Assembly: GCF_028283785.1 (NCBI RefSeq)
Contig: NZ_JAPWKB010000019.1
Location: 950,001 to 1,014,000 of the forward strand
DNA length: 64,000 nt
DNA from: Paraburkholderia sp.
GTDB lineage: Bacteria > Pseudomonadota > Gammaproteobacteria > Burkholderiales > Burkholderiaceae
Direction: 5' to 3'
The notes below the pieces were generated by a model, which did not search any database, was not told the origin of the DNA, and saw only the letters and a list, made by a program, of their open reading frames with translations. Positions 27,262-35,267 of this stretch are shown in pieces. Position numbers and translations under genes: made by a program. Position 1 is the first letter of the stretch. The number at the start of each line of letters is the position of its first letter.

Positions 27262-27756
27262 TTACTCTACGACGACTGCCTTTTCGATGACGACGTCATC
27301 GGCCGGCACGTCCTGGTGAAAGCCCTTCGAGCCGGTCTTCACCTTCTTGATCTTTTCGACGATATCCAGACCGTCGACGACCTGGGCGAACACCGCGTAG
27401 CCCCAGCCTTGCGGCGTCGGCGACGAGTGGTTCAGGAAGTCGTTGTCGTTCACGTTGATGAAGAACTGCGCGGTGGCCGAATGCGGGTCGTTGGTGCGCG
27501 CCATCGCGACCGAACCGTTGACGTTCTTCAGACCGTTGTTCGCTTCGTTCGTGATCGGCTCGGCCGTCGGCTTTTGCTTCATGCCGGGTTCGAAGCCGCC
27601 GCCCTGGATCATGAAGCCGTCGATCACGCGGTGGAACACCGTGTTGTCGTAGTGGCCGGCCTTCACGTAGTTCAGGAAGTTCTCGACCGACTTCGGTGCT
27701 TTCTCAGCGTTCAGTTCGATCTTGATGATGCCGTGGTTCGTATGGAGTTCGACCAT
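27262..27756 (-). CDS. ppiB: Cytoplasmic cyclophilin PpiB
   Basis: A peptidyl-prolyl cis-trans isomerase of the cyclophilin family without a signal peptide. The 164 residues include FHRVIDGFMIQGGGFEPG with the catalytic Arg, NGSVAMARTNDPHSATAQFFIN and GYAVFAQVVDGLDIVEKI. The start at 27756 (MVELHTNHGIIKIELN) has AAGGA 7 bases upstream. It follows the periplasmic paralogue on the same strand, 164 bases apart, a pair that points to an old duplication. Confidence 0.95.
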   Translation of the reverse strand: MVELHTNHGIIKIELNAEKAPKSVENFLNYVKAGHYDNTVFHRVIDGFMIQGGGFEPGMKQKPTAEPITNEANNGLKNVNGSVAMARTNDPHSATAQFFINVNDNDFLNHSSPTPQGWGYAVFAQVVDGLDIVEKIKKVKTGSKGFHQDVPADDVVIEKAVVVE

Positions 27757-27920
27757 GATGAAATCCTTAAAGGTGCGAGTGAGAGGAAGCGCGGCGCGTT
27801 GCATCGGACGTGCTGCGATGTCCGGCGAGCGGGCCGCGCCAGAGGCGCCGGTAAATATCGACGGGGCCGTTTCGGCGCGGCGCGGATCATGCCGCGCAAC
27901 GCCGCCGGCCGCTTGTTTGC

Positions 27921-28502
27921 TTATTTGCCGACCACGCTTGCCGATTCGATCACGATCGGCGTTTGCGGTACATCGCTCATTGGACCACGCGACGTGGTAG
28001 GCGTGCCTTCGATCTTCTTCACGACGTCCATGCCGCCCGTGACCTTGCCGAACACCGCGTAGCCGTTGCCGTCCGGATTCGGGTAGTCGAGGCCGGTGTT
28101 GTCGACCGTGTTGATGAAGAATTGCGCGGTGGCCGAATTCGGGTCGCTGGTGCGCGCCATCGCGAGCGTGCCGGCGGCGTTCTTCAGGCCGTTACGGCTT
28201 TCGAGCGGAATCGGCGCGCGGGTCGGCTTTTCCGCGAAACTCTGCGTGTAGCCGCCGCCCTGGATCATGAAGCCGCGAATCACACGATGGAAAATCGTGC
28301 CGCTGTACTGGCCGGATTTCACATACTCGAGGAAGTTCGCGACCGACTTCGGCGCTTTCTCAGGATACAGTTCGACGCGGATATCGCCCGCCGTGGTCTT
28401 GAACAGCACGGACGGATGCGTGGCTTGCGGCGCGGACTGGGCAAAGGCGGGTGCATTTGCGATCAGGGCGGCGCTGCCGAGCGCCAACATCAACCATTTC
28501 AT
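27921..28502 (-). CDS. ppiA: Periplasmic cyclophilin (PpiA-like)
   Basis: A cyclophilin with an N-terminal signal peptide (MKWLMLALGSAALIANAPAFA, cleavage after residue 21), so it should fold proteins in the periplasm. The 193 residues contain FHRVIRGFMIQGGGYTQ, NAAGTLAMARTSDPNSATAQFFIN and GYAVFGKVTGGMDVVKKIEG. GGAT/AGGAT precedes the ATG on the minus strand. It lies between the TPR protein gene (39 bases upstream) and ppiB, so the three probably form one unit, with the two envelope proteins first. Confidence 0.92.
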   Translation of the reverse strand: MKWLMLALGSAALIANAPAFAQSAPQATHPSVLFKTTAGDIRVELYPEKAPKSVANFLEYVKSGQYSGTIFHRVIRGFMIQGGGYTQSFAEKPTRAPIPLESRNGLKNAAGTLAMARTSDPNSATAQFFINTVDNTGLDYPNPDGNGYAVFGKVTGGMDVVKKIEGTPTTSRGPMSDVPQTPIVIESASVVGK

Positions 28503-28541
28503 GAGGATCCTCAGGGTGGAAAAAACGATGTGGCCGGGCGC

Positions 28542-29267
28542 TTACTGCGACGGCGCCATGTACGGCGGCGTGGCGAGCGAACCGCCTGCACCGCCGAACT
28601 GGAAGGCCGGCGTCTCCGTGATGTTCGAGGTGGCACGGCTCGTGTAGTTGTCGACCGGGCTGACCTTTTTCTTCGCGCCGGTATCTTTCGGTGGATTCAC
28701 GATTTTCTCGATGTCGGCGAGGCGCTGGGCGGTGGGGCCGCTCGCCTGACCGAGACCTTGCGCGCGCCGATACGCGGCGTCGGCGAGGCGCAGATACAGG
28801 TCGCCGAGATTCTCGTACGCGAGCCCGTAGTTCGGATTGGTCTTGGTGGCGGTTTCGAGCGCGACGCGGGCTTCCGTGTAACGACCGTGCTTCGCATACA
28901 GCGCGGCGAGATTGTTATACGGTTCCGGCAACTCCGGATACGTCTGCGTGAGCTCGGTGAACGCGGTGATCGCTTCGTCGTCGCGATTCAGGCGCGCAAG
29001 CACCGTGGCGCGCTTGAATTTCGCTTGCGCGTCACGCGGATTCGACGCGATGCGCGCGTCGAGTTGCGCGAGGGCGGCGGTCCAGTTGCGTTGTGAAATG
29101 CTCGCGTCGACGTCGGGCGTGTTGTCGCGTACGGCCGGGCCTTTGGGCATCGGCGCAGCCTTCTGGGCATACGCTGCAGCGCCGGGCAAAGCCATCAGGA
29201 CGACGCTGCACAAGGCCGTCGCGGCAAGGGTCGCGGCGCTTCGCGCGCGGCCGCTGGAAGGTTTCAT
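28542..29267 (-). CDS. Exported TPR repeat protein
   Basis: A 241-residue protein with a signal peptide (hydrophobic segment LAATALCSVVLMALPGAAAYA, cleavage likely at about residue 34). The mature part has at least three tetratricopeptide-type helix pairs, for example RNWTAALAQLDARIASNP, DDEAITAFTELTQTYPE and YNNLAALYAKHGRYTEA. A Lys-rich linker (PKDTGAKKKV) and a Gly/Pro tail follow. TPR units serve as protein-binding scaffolds; partner unknown. The start at 29267 (MKPSSGRARS) fits the signal peptide. The gene is divergent from cysS and the first of a probable TPR-ppiA-ppiB unit. Confidence 0.85.
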   Translation of the reverse strand: MKPSSGRARSAATLAATALCSVVLMALPGAAAYAQKAAPMPKGPAVRDNTPDVDASISQRNWTAALAQLDARIASNPRDAQAKFKRATVLARLNRDDEAITAFTELTQTYPELPEPYNNLAALYAKHGRYTEARVALETATKTNPNYGLAYENLGDLYLRLADAAYRRAQGLGQASGPTAQRLADIEKIVNPPKDTGAKKKVSPVDNYTSRATSNITETPAFQFGGAGGSLATPPYMAPSQ

Positions 29268-29446
29268 AGGCTCAGGTCTGGATGTTATACTCCGACCCAT
29301 TCTAACAAAAGGTCTGCGCGTTCCGTTGAACCTCAGACTGTCTTTTCGCCACTCGTGGTCGTCTCCGCCTTGATGGCAGTCCGATCGCCGCACCCAGTGC
29401 GCCGGTTCGCTGCCGAGTGCGCCGCACCGAATGCCCTTGTCGCCGT

Positions 29447-29462
29447 TGCAACCCCGGTTGCA
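29447..29462 (+). promoter_or_regulatory. 16-bp perfect inverted repeat upstream of cysS
   Basis: TGCAACC and GGTTGCA flank a CC centre, 82 bases before the cysS start codon in the gap between divergent genes. It may be an operator or an mRNA hairpin; no regulator can be named. Confidence 0.3.
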
Positions 29463-29544
29463 TCATAGGTGGCTACGTCAGGCAACGCCGGTGCGACACG
29501 CGGCAAAGTACATTGCGGTTTCTTTCGGCCCACGCATCGTCTCT

Positions 29545-30942
29545 ATGGAACCACTGCGCATCTACAACACGCTCGCGCGTGACAAGCAAAATTTCGTGCC
29601 GCTCCAGGAAGGCGTCGTGCGGATGTACGTCTGCGGGATGACGGTCTACGACTATTGCCACATCGGCCATGCACGCGTGATGGTCGTGTTCGACGTCGTG
29701 CAGCGCTGGCTGCGCAAGCTCGGCTACTCGGTCACCTATGTGCGCAACATCACGGATATCGACGACAAGATCATCCGTCGCGCGGTGGAAAACGGCGAGA
29801 CCATCAAGTCGCTGACCGACCGTTTCATCGCGGCATTGCACGAAGATGCCGACGCGCTCGGCATCCAGCGTCCCGACCTCGAACCGCGCGCAACCGATTT
29901 CGTTCCGCAGATGCTCGGCATGATCGAGCGGCTCGAAGCGAACGGCTACGCGTATCAGGCCGCCGACGGCGACGTGAATTATGCGGTGCGCAAGTTTTCT
30001 GGCTACGGCAAGCTGTCGGGCAAATCGCTCGAAGACCTGCGCGCGGGCGAGCGCGTCGCGGCCAACGACGCGAAGCAGGACCCGCTCGATTTCGTTCTGT
30101 GGAAACAGGCCAAGCCCGAAGAACCCGCCGACACTGGCTGGGATTCGAAGTATGGGCGCGGTCGTCCGGGATGGCATATCGAATGCTCGGCAATGGGCTG
30201 CACGTTGCTCGGCGAGCATTTCGACATCCACGGCGGCGGGCAGGATCTGCAGTTCCCGCACCATGAGAACGAGATCGCGCAAAGCGAAGGTGCGACCGGT
30301 CAAACCTTCGTGAATTACTGGATGCACAACGGGTACGTGCAGATCGACAATGAGAAGATGTCGAAGTCGCTGAACAACTTCTTCACGATCCGCGAGGTAC
30401 TCGAGCAATACGACGCCGAAGTGGTGCGGTTCTTCATCGTGCGCGCGCATTACCGCTCGCCGTTGAACTACAGCACCACGCATATCGACGACGCCCGTAA
30501 CGCGCTGACGCGTCTGTACACAGCGCTGAAAGACGTCACGCCCGACCCGGCGGCGCTCGACTGGAACGAGGCGCACGCGCAGCGTTTCCACGCGGCCATG
30601 AACGACGACTTCAACACGCCGGTGGCAGTATCGGTGCTGTTCGAGTTGGCAAGCGAATTGAACCGCACGCGCGAGCCGGAATTGGCGCGGCAGTTGCGCG
30701 GTCTTGCAGGCGTGATCGGTTTGCTCGGTCGCGACCCGCGCGCATTTCTGCAGCAGGCGTCGGGCAGCGCGAACGAAGGCGCGCTCGACTCCGCGGCGAT
30801 CGAAGCAAAGATCGCGGATCGCGTGGCGGCGAAGCAGGCGAAAGACTACGCGGCAGCAGACCGGATTCGGGCCGAATTGCTCGAGGCCGGCGTTGCACTT
30901 GAAGACAAACCCGGCGGGTTGACCGAGTGGCGGCGCGTGTGA
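29545..30942 (+). CDS. cysS: Cysteinyl-tRNA synthetase
   Basis: CysS charges tRNA-Cys. The 465-residue class I synthetase shows the HIGH motif in YDYCHIGHARVMV, the zinc-site Cys in MYVCGMTV and in WHIECSAMG with HHENEIAQSE, and KMSKS in NEKMSKSLNNFFTI. All key residues are present and the length is normal. The start at 29545 (MEPLRIYNTLARDKQNF) is the family start; an earlier ATG at 29431 would add 38 unrelated residues. The glycosylase gene starts 47 bases downstream on the same strand. Confidence 0.97.
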   Translation: MEPLRIYNTLARDKQNFVPLQEGVVRMYVCGMTVYDYCHIGHARVMVVFDVVQRWLRKLGYSVTYVRNITDIDDKIIRRAVENGETIKSLTDRFIAALHEDADALGIQRPDLEPRATDFVPQMLGMIERLEANGYAYQAADGDVNYAVRKFSGYGKLSGKSLEDLRAGERVAANDAKQDPLDFVLWKQAKPEEPADTGWDSKYGRGRPGWHIECSAMGCTLLGEHFDIHGGGQDLQFPHHENEIAQSEGATGQTFVNYWMHNGYVQIDNEKMSKSLNNFFTIREVLEQYDAEVVRFFIVRAHYRSPLNYSTTHIDDARNALTRLYTALKDVTPDPAALDWNEAHAQRFHAAMNDDFNTPVAVSVLFELASELNRTREPELARQLRGLAGVIGLLGRDPRAFLQQASGSANEGALDSAAIEAKIADRVAAKQAKDYAAADRIRAELLEAGVALEDKPGGLTEWRRV

Positions 30943-30989
30943 ACGCGCCACGTTCGTCCCTCTGATCGACACGCCAGGCAGGAGGCAGG

Positions 30990-32156
30990 ATGGCATCGGC
31001 CACGAAGACGCCGGCTAAACGAGCCGCGTCTCAAACCAGCGCGACAGCCGCATCGAAGTCGGCCGGCGCGCGCAGCGGTACGGCAGCAAAGAAAGCATCC
31101 GTAAGCGGCAACGCTGCCGGCGGCGTGTCCGCACGCGGCGCGTCGGTGGAGACGAAGAAGGTCGCGACGAAGCGCGCGGCCAACGGTACGGCCTCGTCTG
31201 GCAAGCCGGCGGCGAAAACCACCCGGACCACGAAGCCCGTCAAGGCATCGGAAGTCGCGAGCGAAGCCGTCAAGTCGCCGGCGAAAGCGCCGGTCAAAAC
31301 CGGCGCGAAAAGCGCGGTGAAAACCGTCGCGCGTCCGGCTGCGAAACCTGCGGTCAAGCCCACGGCAAAACCCGCCGCAAAGCCGCAAGCGAACGGCGTG
31401 TTGCCTGCGCAACTCGCCGGCGACGTGCAGGAACTCGCCCGCGATACGCGCGAAGGCGAAGTGGTCCGCAAGACGCGGGTGGTCGGTGAGTCGGAAGTGG
31501 CGGTGCCGGTGCAGATCGGCGGGCTGTCGCCGGAAGTCACGCGGCCAGCGTACTGGGACAAAGCGTGCGCCGACCTCGTGAAGCGCGACCGTATCCTGAA
31601 GAAGCTGATTCCGAAATTCGGTCCGGTGCATCTGCTGAGCCGTGGCGATCCGTTCGTCACCCTCGCGCGGTCGGTGGTCGGTCAGCAGATTTCGGTCGCG
31701 GCTGCGCAAGCCGTGTGGCAGCGTGTCGAAGCGGCGTGTCCGAAGCTCGTGCCGCAACAGTTCATCAAGGTCGGTCAGGAAAAGCTGATCGCGTGCGGGT
31801 TGTCGAAGCGCAAGTCGGAATACATCCTCGACCTCGCGCAGCACTTCGTGTCCGGCGCTTTGCACGTCGGCAAATGGACGTCGATGGACGACGAGGCGGT
31901 GATCGCCGAACTGACGCAGATTCGCGGCATCGGCCGCTGGACCGCGGAAATGTTCCTGATCTTCAACCTGTCGCGTCCGGACGTGCTACCGCTCGACGAC
32001 CTTGGCCTGATTCGTGCGATCAGCGTGAATTATTTCAGCGGCGAACCCGTCACGCGCAGCGAAGCGCGTGAGGTTGCCGCGAACTGGGAGCCGTGGCGAA
32101 CTGTCGCGACCTGGTATATGTGGCGTAGCCTCGACCCGCTACCGGTCGACTACTGA
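30990..32156 (+). CDS. DNA-3-methyladenine glycosylase with H1-like N-terminal tail
   Basis: A HhH-GPD base-excision glycosylase that removes alkylated purines. The catalytic part (about residues 180-388) has SVVGQQISVAAA, the helix-hairpin-helix QIRGIGRWTAEMFL and the catalytic Asp in PLDDLGLIRA. It lacks the extra N-terminal domain of E. coli AlkA. Instead residues 1-135 are low-complexity Lys/Ala/Thr/Pro, including AAKPAVKPTAKPAAKP, resembling histone H1 tails and Burkholderiales H1-like proteins, so the tail may add non-specific DNA binding (inference). GGAGG lies 7 bases before the ATG. A 13-bp dyad follows the stop codon. Confidence 0.9.
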   Translation: MASATKTPAKRAASQTSATAASKSAGARSGTAAKKASVSGNAAGGVSARGASVETKKVATKRAANGTASSGKPAAKTTRTTKPVKASEVASEAVKSPAKAPVKTGAKSAVKTVARPAAKPAVKPTAKPAAKPQANGVLPAQLAGDVQELARDTREGEVVRKTRVVGESEVAVPVQIGGLSPEVTRPAYWDKACADLVKRDRILKKLIPKFGPVHLLSRGDPFVTLARSVVGQQISVAAAQAVWQRVEAACPKLVPQQFIKVGQEKLIACGLSKRKSEYILDLAQHFVSGALHVGKWTSMDDEAVIAELTQIRGIGRWTAEMFLIFNLSRPDVLPLDDLGLIRAISVNYFSGEPVTRSEAREVAANWEPWRTVATWYMWRSLDPLPVDY

Positions 32157-32167
32157 TAGAAGCAGAA

Positions 32168-32212
32168 TCGCAATTATCGAGGCTATTGAATTTTTGAGAT
32201 CGATAGTTGCGA
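32168..32212 (+). promoter_or_regulatory. 13-bp dyad between the glycosylase gene and accA
   Basis: TCGCAATTATCGA (32168-32180) and TCGATAGTTGCGA (32200-32212) are inverted copies with one mismatch, which is a G.U pair in RNA, around a 19-base AT-rich loop. It begins 11 bases after the glycosylase stop and ends 7 bases before the possible accA -35 box. It may be a terminator with a displaced T-run or a two-site operator. Confidence 0.45.
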
Positions 32213-32219
32213 CAGGGTT

Positions 32220-32245
32220 TTGACATCGGCGCGCGCGGTTAGAAT
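32220..32245 (+). promoter_or_regulatory. Candidate accA promoter
   Basis: A perfect TTGACA (32220-32225) is followed by TAGAAT (32240-32245), 34 bases before the accA ATG. The spacer is only 14 bases, shorter than the usual 16-18, so one of the two boxes may be shifted. Confidence 0.4.
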
Positions 32246-32278
32246 ACGCGCTGCCGGTAAGTCCAAGGATTACAACTC

Positions 32279-33250
32279 ATGAAAACCACCTTTCTGGATT
32301 TCGAACAGCCGATCGCTGAACTCGAAGCGAAGATCGAAGAATTGCGCTTTGTGCAGGACGATTCGGCCGTCGATATTTCGGAAGAGATCGAGCGGCTCTC
32401 GAAGAAAAGCCAGCAACTGACCAAGGATCTGTACACGAACCTGAGCCCGTGGCAGGTTTCGCAAATCGCGCGTCATCCGCAGCGTCCGTACACGTTCGAT
32501 TACGTGAGCGAACTGTTCACGGATTTCCACGAATTGCACGGCGACCGCTCGTATGCGGACGATCTGTCGATCGTCGGCGGGCTGGCGCGTTTCAATGGTC
32601 AGGCGTGCATGGTGATCGGCCATCAGAAGGGCCGCGACACGAAGGAACGCGCGCTGCGCAACTTCGGTATGCCGCGTCCGGAAGGCTATCGCAAGGCCGA
32701 GCGCTTCATGCGTCTCGCCGAAAAATTCAACCTGCCGATCTTCACGTTTATCGATACGCCGGGCGCCTATCCGGGCATCGGCGCGGAAGAGCGGGGCCAG
32801 TCGGAAGCGATCGGCCGCAATCTGTACGTGATGGCCGAACTGAAAACGCCGATCATCGCGACGATCATCGGTGAAGGCGGTTCGGGCGGCGCGCTGGCCA
32901 TCGCGGTCGGCGACAACGTGTTGATGTTGCAATTCTCGACCTATTCGGTGATCTCGCCGGAAGGCTGCGCGTCGATCCTGTGGAAGAGCGCCGCAAAAGC
33001 GCCGGAAGCGGCGGAAGCGCTCGGTCTGACCGCGCATCGTCTGAAGGCCTTGGGTCTGATCGACAAGATCGTCAACGAGCCGCTGGGCGGCGCGCATCGC
33101 GATCCGAAGGGCATGGCTGCCATGCTGCGCCGTGCGCTGGCCGACTCGCTGCGCCAGTTCCAGGGTATGAGCATTCAGGATCTGAAGCAACGTCGCTTCG
33201 AACGCCTGATGTCGTACGGCAAGTTCAAGGAATCGATGCCGGGCGCCTGA
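32279..33250 (+). CDS. accA: Acetyl-CoA carboxylase carboxyltransferase subunit alpha
   Basis: AccA pairs with AccD to move the carboxyl group from biotin to acetyl-CoA, giving malonyl-CoA for fatty acid synthesis. The 323 residues start MKTTFLDFEQPIAELEAKIEELR (helical), then FTDFHELHGDRSYADD, GHQKGRDTKERALRNFGMP, FIDTPGAYPGIGAEERGQSEAI and GEGGSGGALAI, all typical. The length matches E. coli AccA (319). An AAGGATT site precedes the ATG. tilS starts 54 bases after the stop on the same strand, an order also seen in other betaproteobacteria. Confidence 0.97.
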   Translation: MKTTFLDFEQPIAELEAKIEELRFVQDDSAVDISEEIERLSKKSQQLTKDLYTNLSPWQVSQIARHPQRPYTFDYVSELFTDFHELHGDRSYADDLSIVGGLARFNGQACMVIGHQKGRDTKERALRNFGMPRPEGYRKAERFMRLAEKFNLPIFTFIDTPGAYPGIGAEERGQSEAIGRNLYVMAELKTPIIATIIGEGGSGGALAIAVGDNVLMLQFSTYSVISPEGCASILWKSAAKAPEAAEALGLTAHRLKALGLIDKIVNEPLGGAHRDPKGMAAMLRRALADSLRQFQGMSIQDLKQRRFERLMSYGKFKESMPGA

Positions 33251-33304
33251 GCCCGCACGCACGATGACTTCTTCACGCGCACCGGCATTTTTCGCCCGCC
33301 TGCC

Positions 33305-34843
33305 GTGACGGCCTCCGCCGATTCGCCTGCCGGTTCTTCAACCGGTCCACACGCCGAACGCGTCGTTCTCGATGCGCTCGGCGTTGCTTTGCGTGCGTCG
33401 TCTTTAGCGGATTCCAATGCGCGGATCGCGATCGCGTTTAGCGGCGGCGTCGATTCGAGCGTGCTGCTCGACGCGGCTGTGCGGATGATCGGCGCCGGGC
33501 GTTGCATTGCACTGCATGTGCATCACGGCTTGAACGCGCACGCGGATCAATGGCTCGCGCATTGCGCGGCGTTTGCGCAAGCGCGCGGCGTGAGCTTCGA
33601 CGCGCGACGCGTCGAGGTGTCGCGCGATAGCGGTGCGGGCCTCGAAGCCGCGGCGCGCGATGCGCGTTATGCCGCGCTCGACGCGATGTGCGCCGGGCAC
33701 GACGTGCAGACGTTATGGCTCGCGCAACACGCTGATGATCAGGCCGAAACCGTGCTGCTGCAATTGCTGCGCGGCGCCGGTCTCGCCGGGCTTGCAGCGA
33801 TGGCGCCGCAGCGCTTGCCGAACGGCGCGAGCGTGACGCGGATGCGGCCGCTGCTGCATGTGCTGCGCGCGCAGATCGAGCAGTACGCGTTGGCATGCTC
33901 GCTCACATGGATCTACGACGAATCCAACGCCGACACGCGTTACGCGCGCAACGCGTTGCGTCACGACGTGCTGCCCGCGCTGGCCATTCACTTTCCCGGT
34001 TTTCGCGACGCATTGGCGCGTACGGCCGCGCATGCCGCATCGGCACAGCGTCTGCTCGACGAGCTCGCGCGTCGCGATCTGAGCGATGCATCGGCCGATT
34101 TGGCGAGCGATGAGTCCGACGCGTCCGGCGCGCTCTCGCAGCGCGCGCTGCTCGCACTCGACGACGATCGCGCGTTGAATCTGCTGCGTTACTGGACGCG
34201 CGCGCAGGGTTTGCCCGCGGCGTCGGCGGCGCGAATGGGCGATGCGTTGCGTCAGTTGCGCGAAACAGGCGAGGGCGCCGAAGGATGCGGCGTCGGCGAC
34301 ACGAGCGCTCCAAATGCCGCGAGCGCCACGACCGGCCACGCATTACGCGTCGATCACGCGGGGCACGCGCTGCGCAGCTATCGCGGGCGCGTCTATTGGG
34401 AAGCCGGCGACAGTGCCGAGCCGCCCGACGAAACCGCTATCGACGCACGCGAAACCAGCGAACTGGTGTGGCGCGGCGAATCGGTCTGGCGACTGCCGCA
34501 ATGGCGCGGCACCTTCGTTTTCGCGGAAGCATCGGCGGACGATGTGGACGCGATTCCCGTCGCGACGCTGGCCGCGGCGACGCTGCGGGCGCGCTCGCGC
34601 GAGGGCGGCGAGCGCCTGAAAACCGGCGTGAACGGCGCGAGCCGCACGCTGAAGAATCTGTTTCAGGAGCGCGGCGTGCCCGCGTGGAAGCGCGATGTGC
34701 CGTTGCTGTATGTCGGTGAGACGCTGCTGTTCGTGCCGCTCATCGGCGTGAATCGGGCCGTCGTGAGCGCGCGTGAAGCGAGCGCAGATTCCGCTGCTCG
34801 CTACGTCAGGATCGACTGGCGCGAGGATCTGCAACTCGCGTGA
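33305..34843 (+). CDS. tilS: tRNA(Ile)-lysidine synthetase TilS
   Basis: TilS attaches lysine to C34 of tRNA-Ile(CAU), changing its reading from Met to Ile codons. The 512-residue protein has the PP-loop ATP motif FSGGVDSSVLLDA at about residues 44-56, HVHHGLNAHAD, LAQHADDQAETVLLQLLRGAG and the C-terminal region with GASRTLKNLFQERGVPAWKR. It starts with a GTG and a 30-residue Ser/Ala leader. The central part carries an Ala/Gly-rich insertion (about residues 320-340), probably a loop. The gap to accA is 54 bases, so co-transcription is likely. Confidence 0.93.
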   Translation: MTASADSPAGSSTGPHAERVVLDALGVALRASSLADSNARIAIAFSGGVDSSVLLDAAVRMIGAGRCIALHVHHGLNAHADQWLAHCAAFAQARGVSFDARRVEVSRDSGAGLEAAARDARYAALDAMCAGHDVQTLWLAQHADDQAETVLLQLLRGAGLAGLAAMAPQRLPNGASVTRMRPLLHVLRAQIEQYALACSLTWIYDESNADTRYARNALRHDVLPALAIHFPGFRDALARTAAHAASAQRLLDELARRDLSDASADLASDESDASGALSQRALLALDDDRALNLLRYWTRAQGLPAASAARMGDALRQLRETGEGAEGCGVGDTSAPNAASATTGHALRVDHAGHALRSYRGRVYWEAGDSAEPPDETAIDARETSELVWRGESVWRLPQWRGTFVFAEASADDVDAIPVATLAAATLRARSREGGERLKTGVNGASRTLKNLFQERGVPAWKRDVPLLYVGETLLFVPLIGVNRAVVSAREASADSAARYVRIDWREDLQLA

Positions 34844-35267
34844 GCGCACGTGGCGTCGATATTTCCTGCGCCTACCGTTTTCGTCGCGATCAGGTCGCGA
34901 TCACGTTGCACCGGCGACGCGCATCGCGAACACTCCGCGAAAATCTCAAAATAGCGTCCGACGCCTTTGCGCATAAGCGTTTGCGGGGCTTGCCAAACGG
35001 ATTTTGGCTTGTCTTTTCGCGTCCGATCAGTTAATTTAGCTTGTTTGCCCGACCCGCTTTTGCCGCCTTTTTTCGCGTTTCCGGGGAGTTTCCGGTGGCC
35101 ATCAGACATCATCAGCGGCCATTCACGGGCAAATCCGCGCGTGCTGCACGTGCGCTGCATCTACGCCGCCACACTTCGCCGTCGTTCCTGAACGTTGCGC
35201 TTCCTGTGTTTTTTGTGCGGTCGTCACCAGCGCGCCAGCGCGGTTTCTCCTTCAGTTCAGAACGACA
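34844..35267. other. 424-base gap before lysC
   Basis: This gap must contain the end of the accA-tilS unit and the lysC promoter. A weak hairpin CGTTTG...CAAACG lies at 34978-34999 with a T-rich stretch after it. A minus-strand frame of 119 residues crosses the gap but has basic, low-complexity composition and no ribosome site. No lysine riboswitch was recognised. Confidence 0.45.

Noticed and set aside
34801..35160. 119-codon minus-strand frame before lysC
   Set aside because: Basic low-complexity content, no ribosome site, and it overlaps the tilS end.
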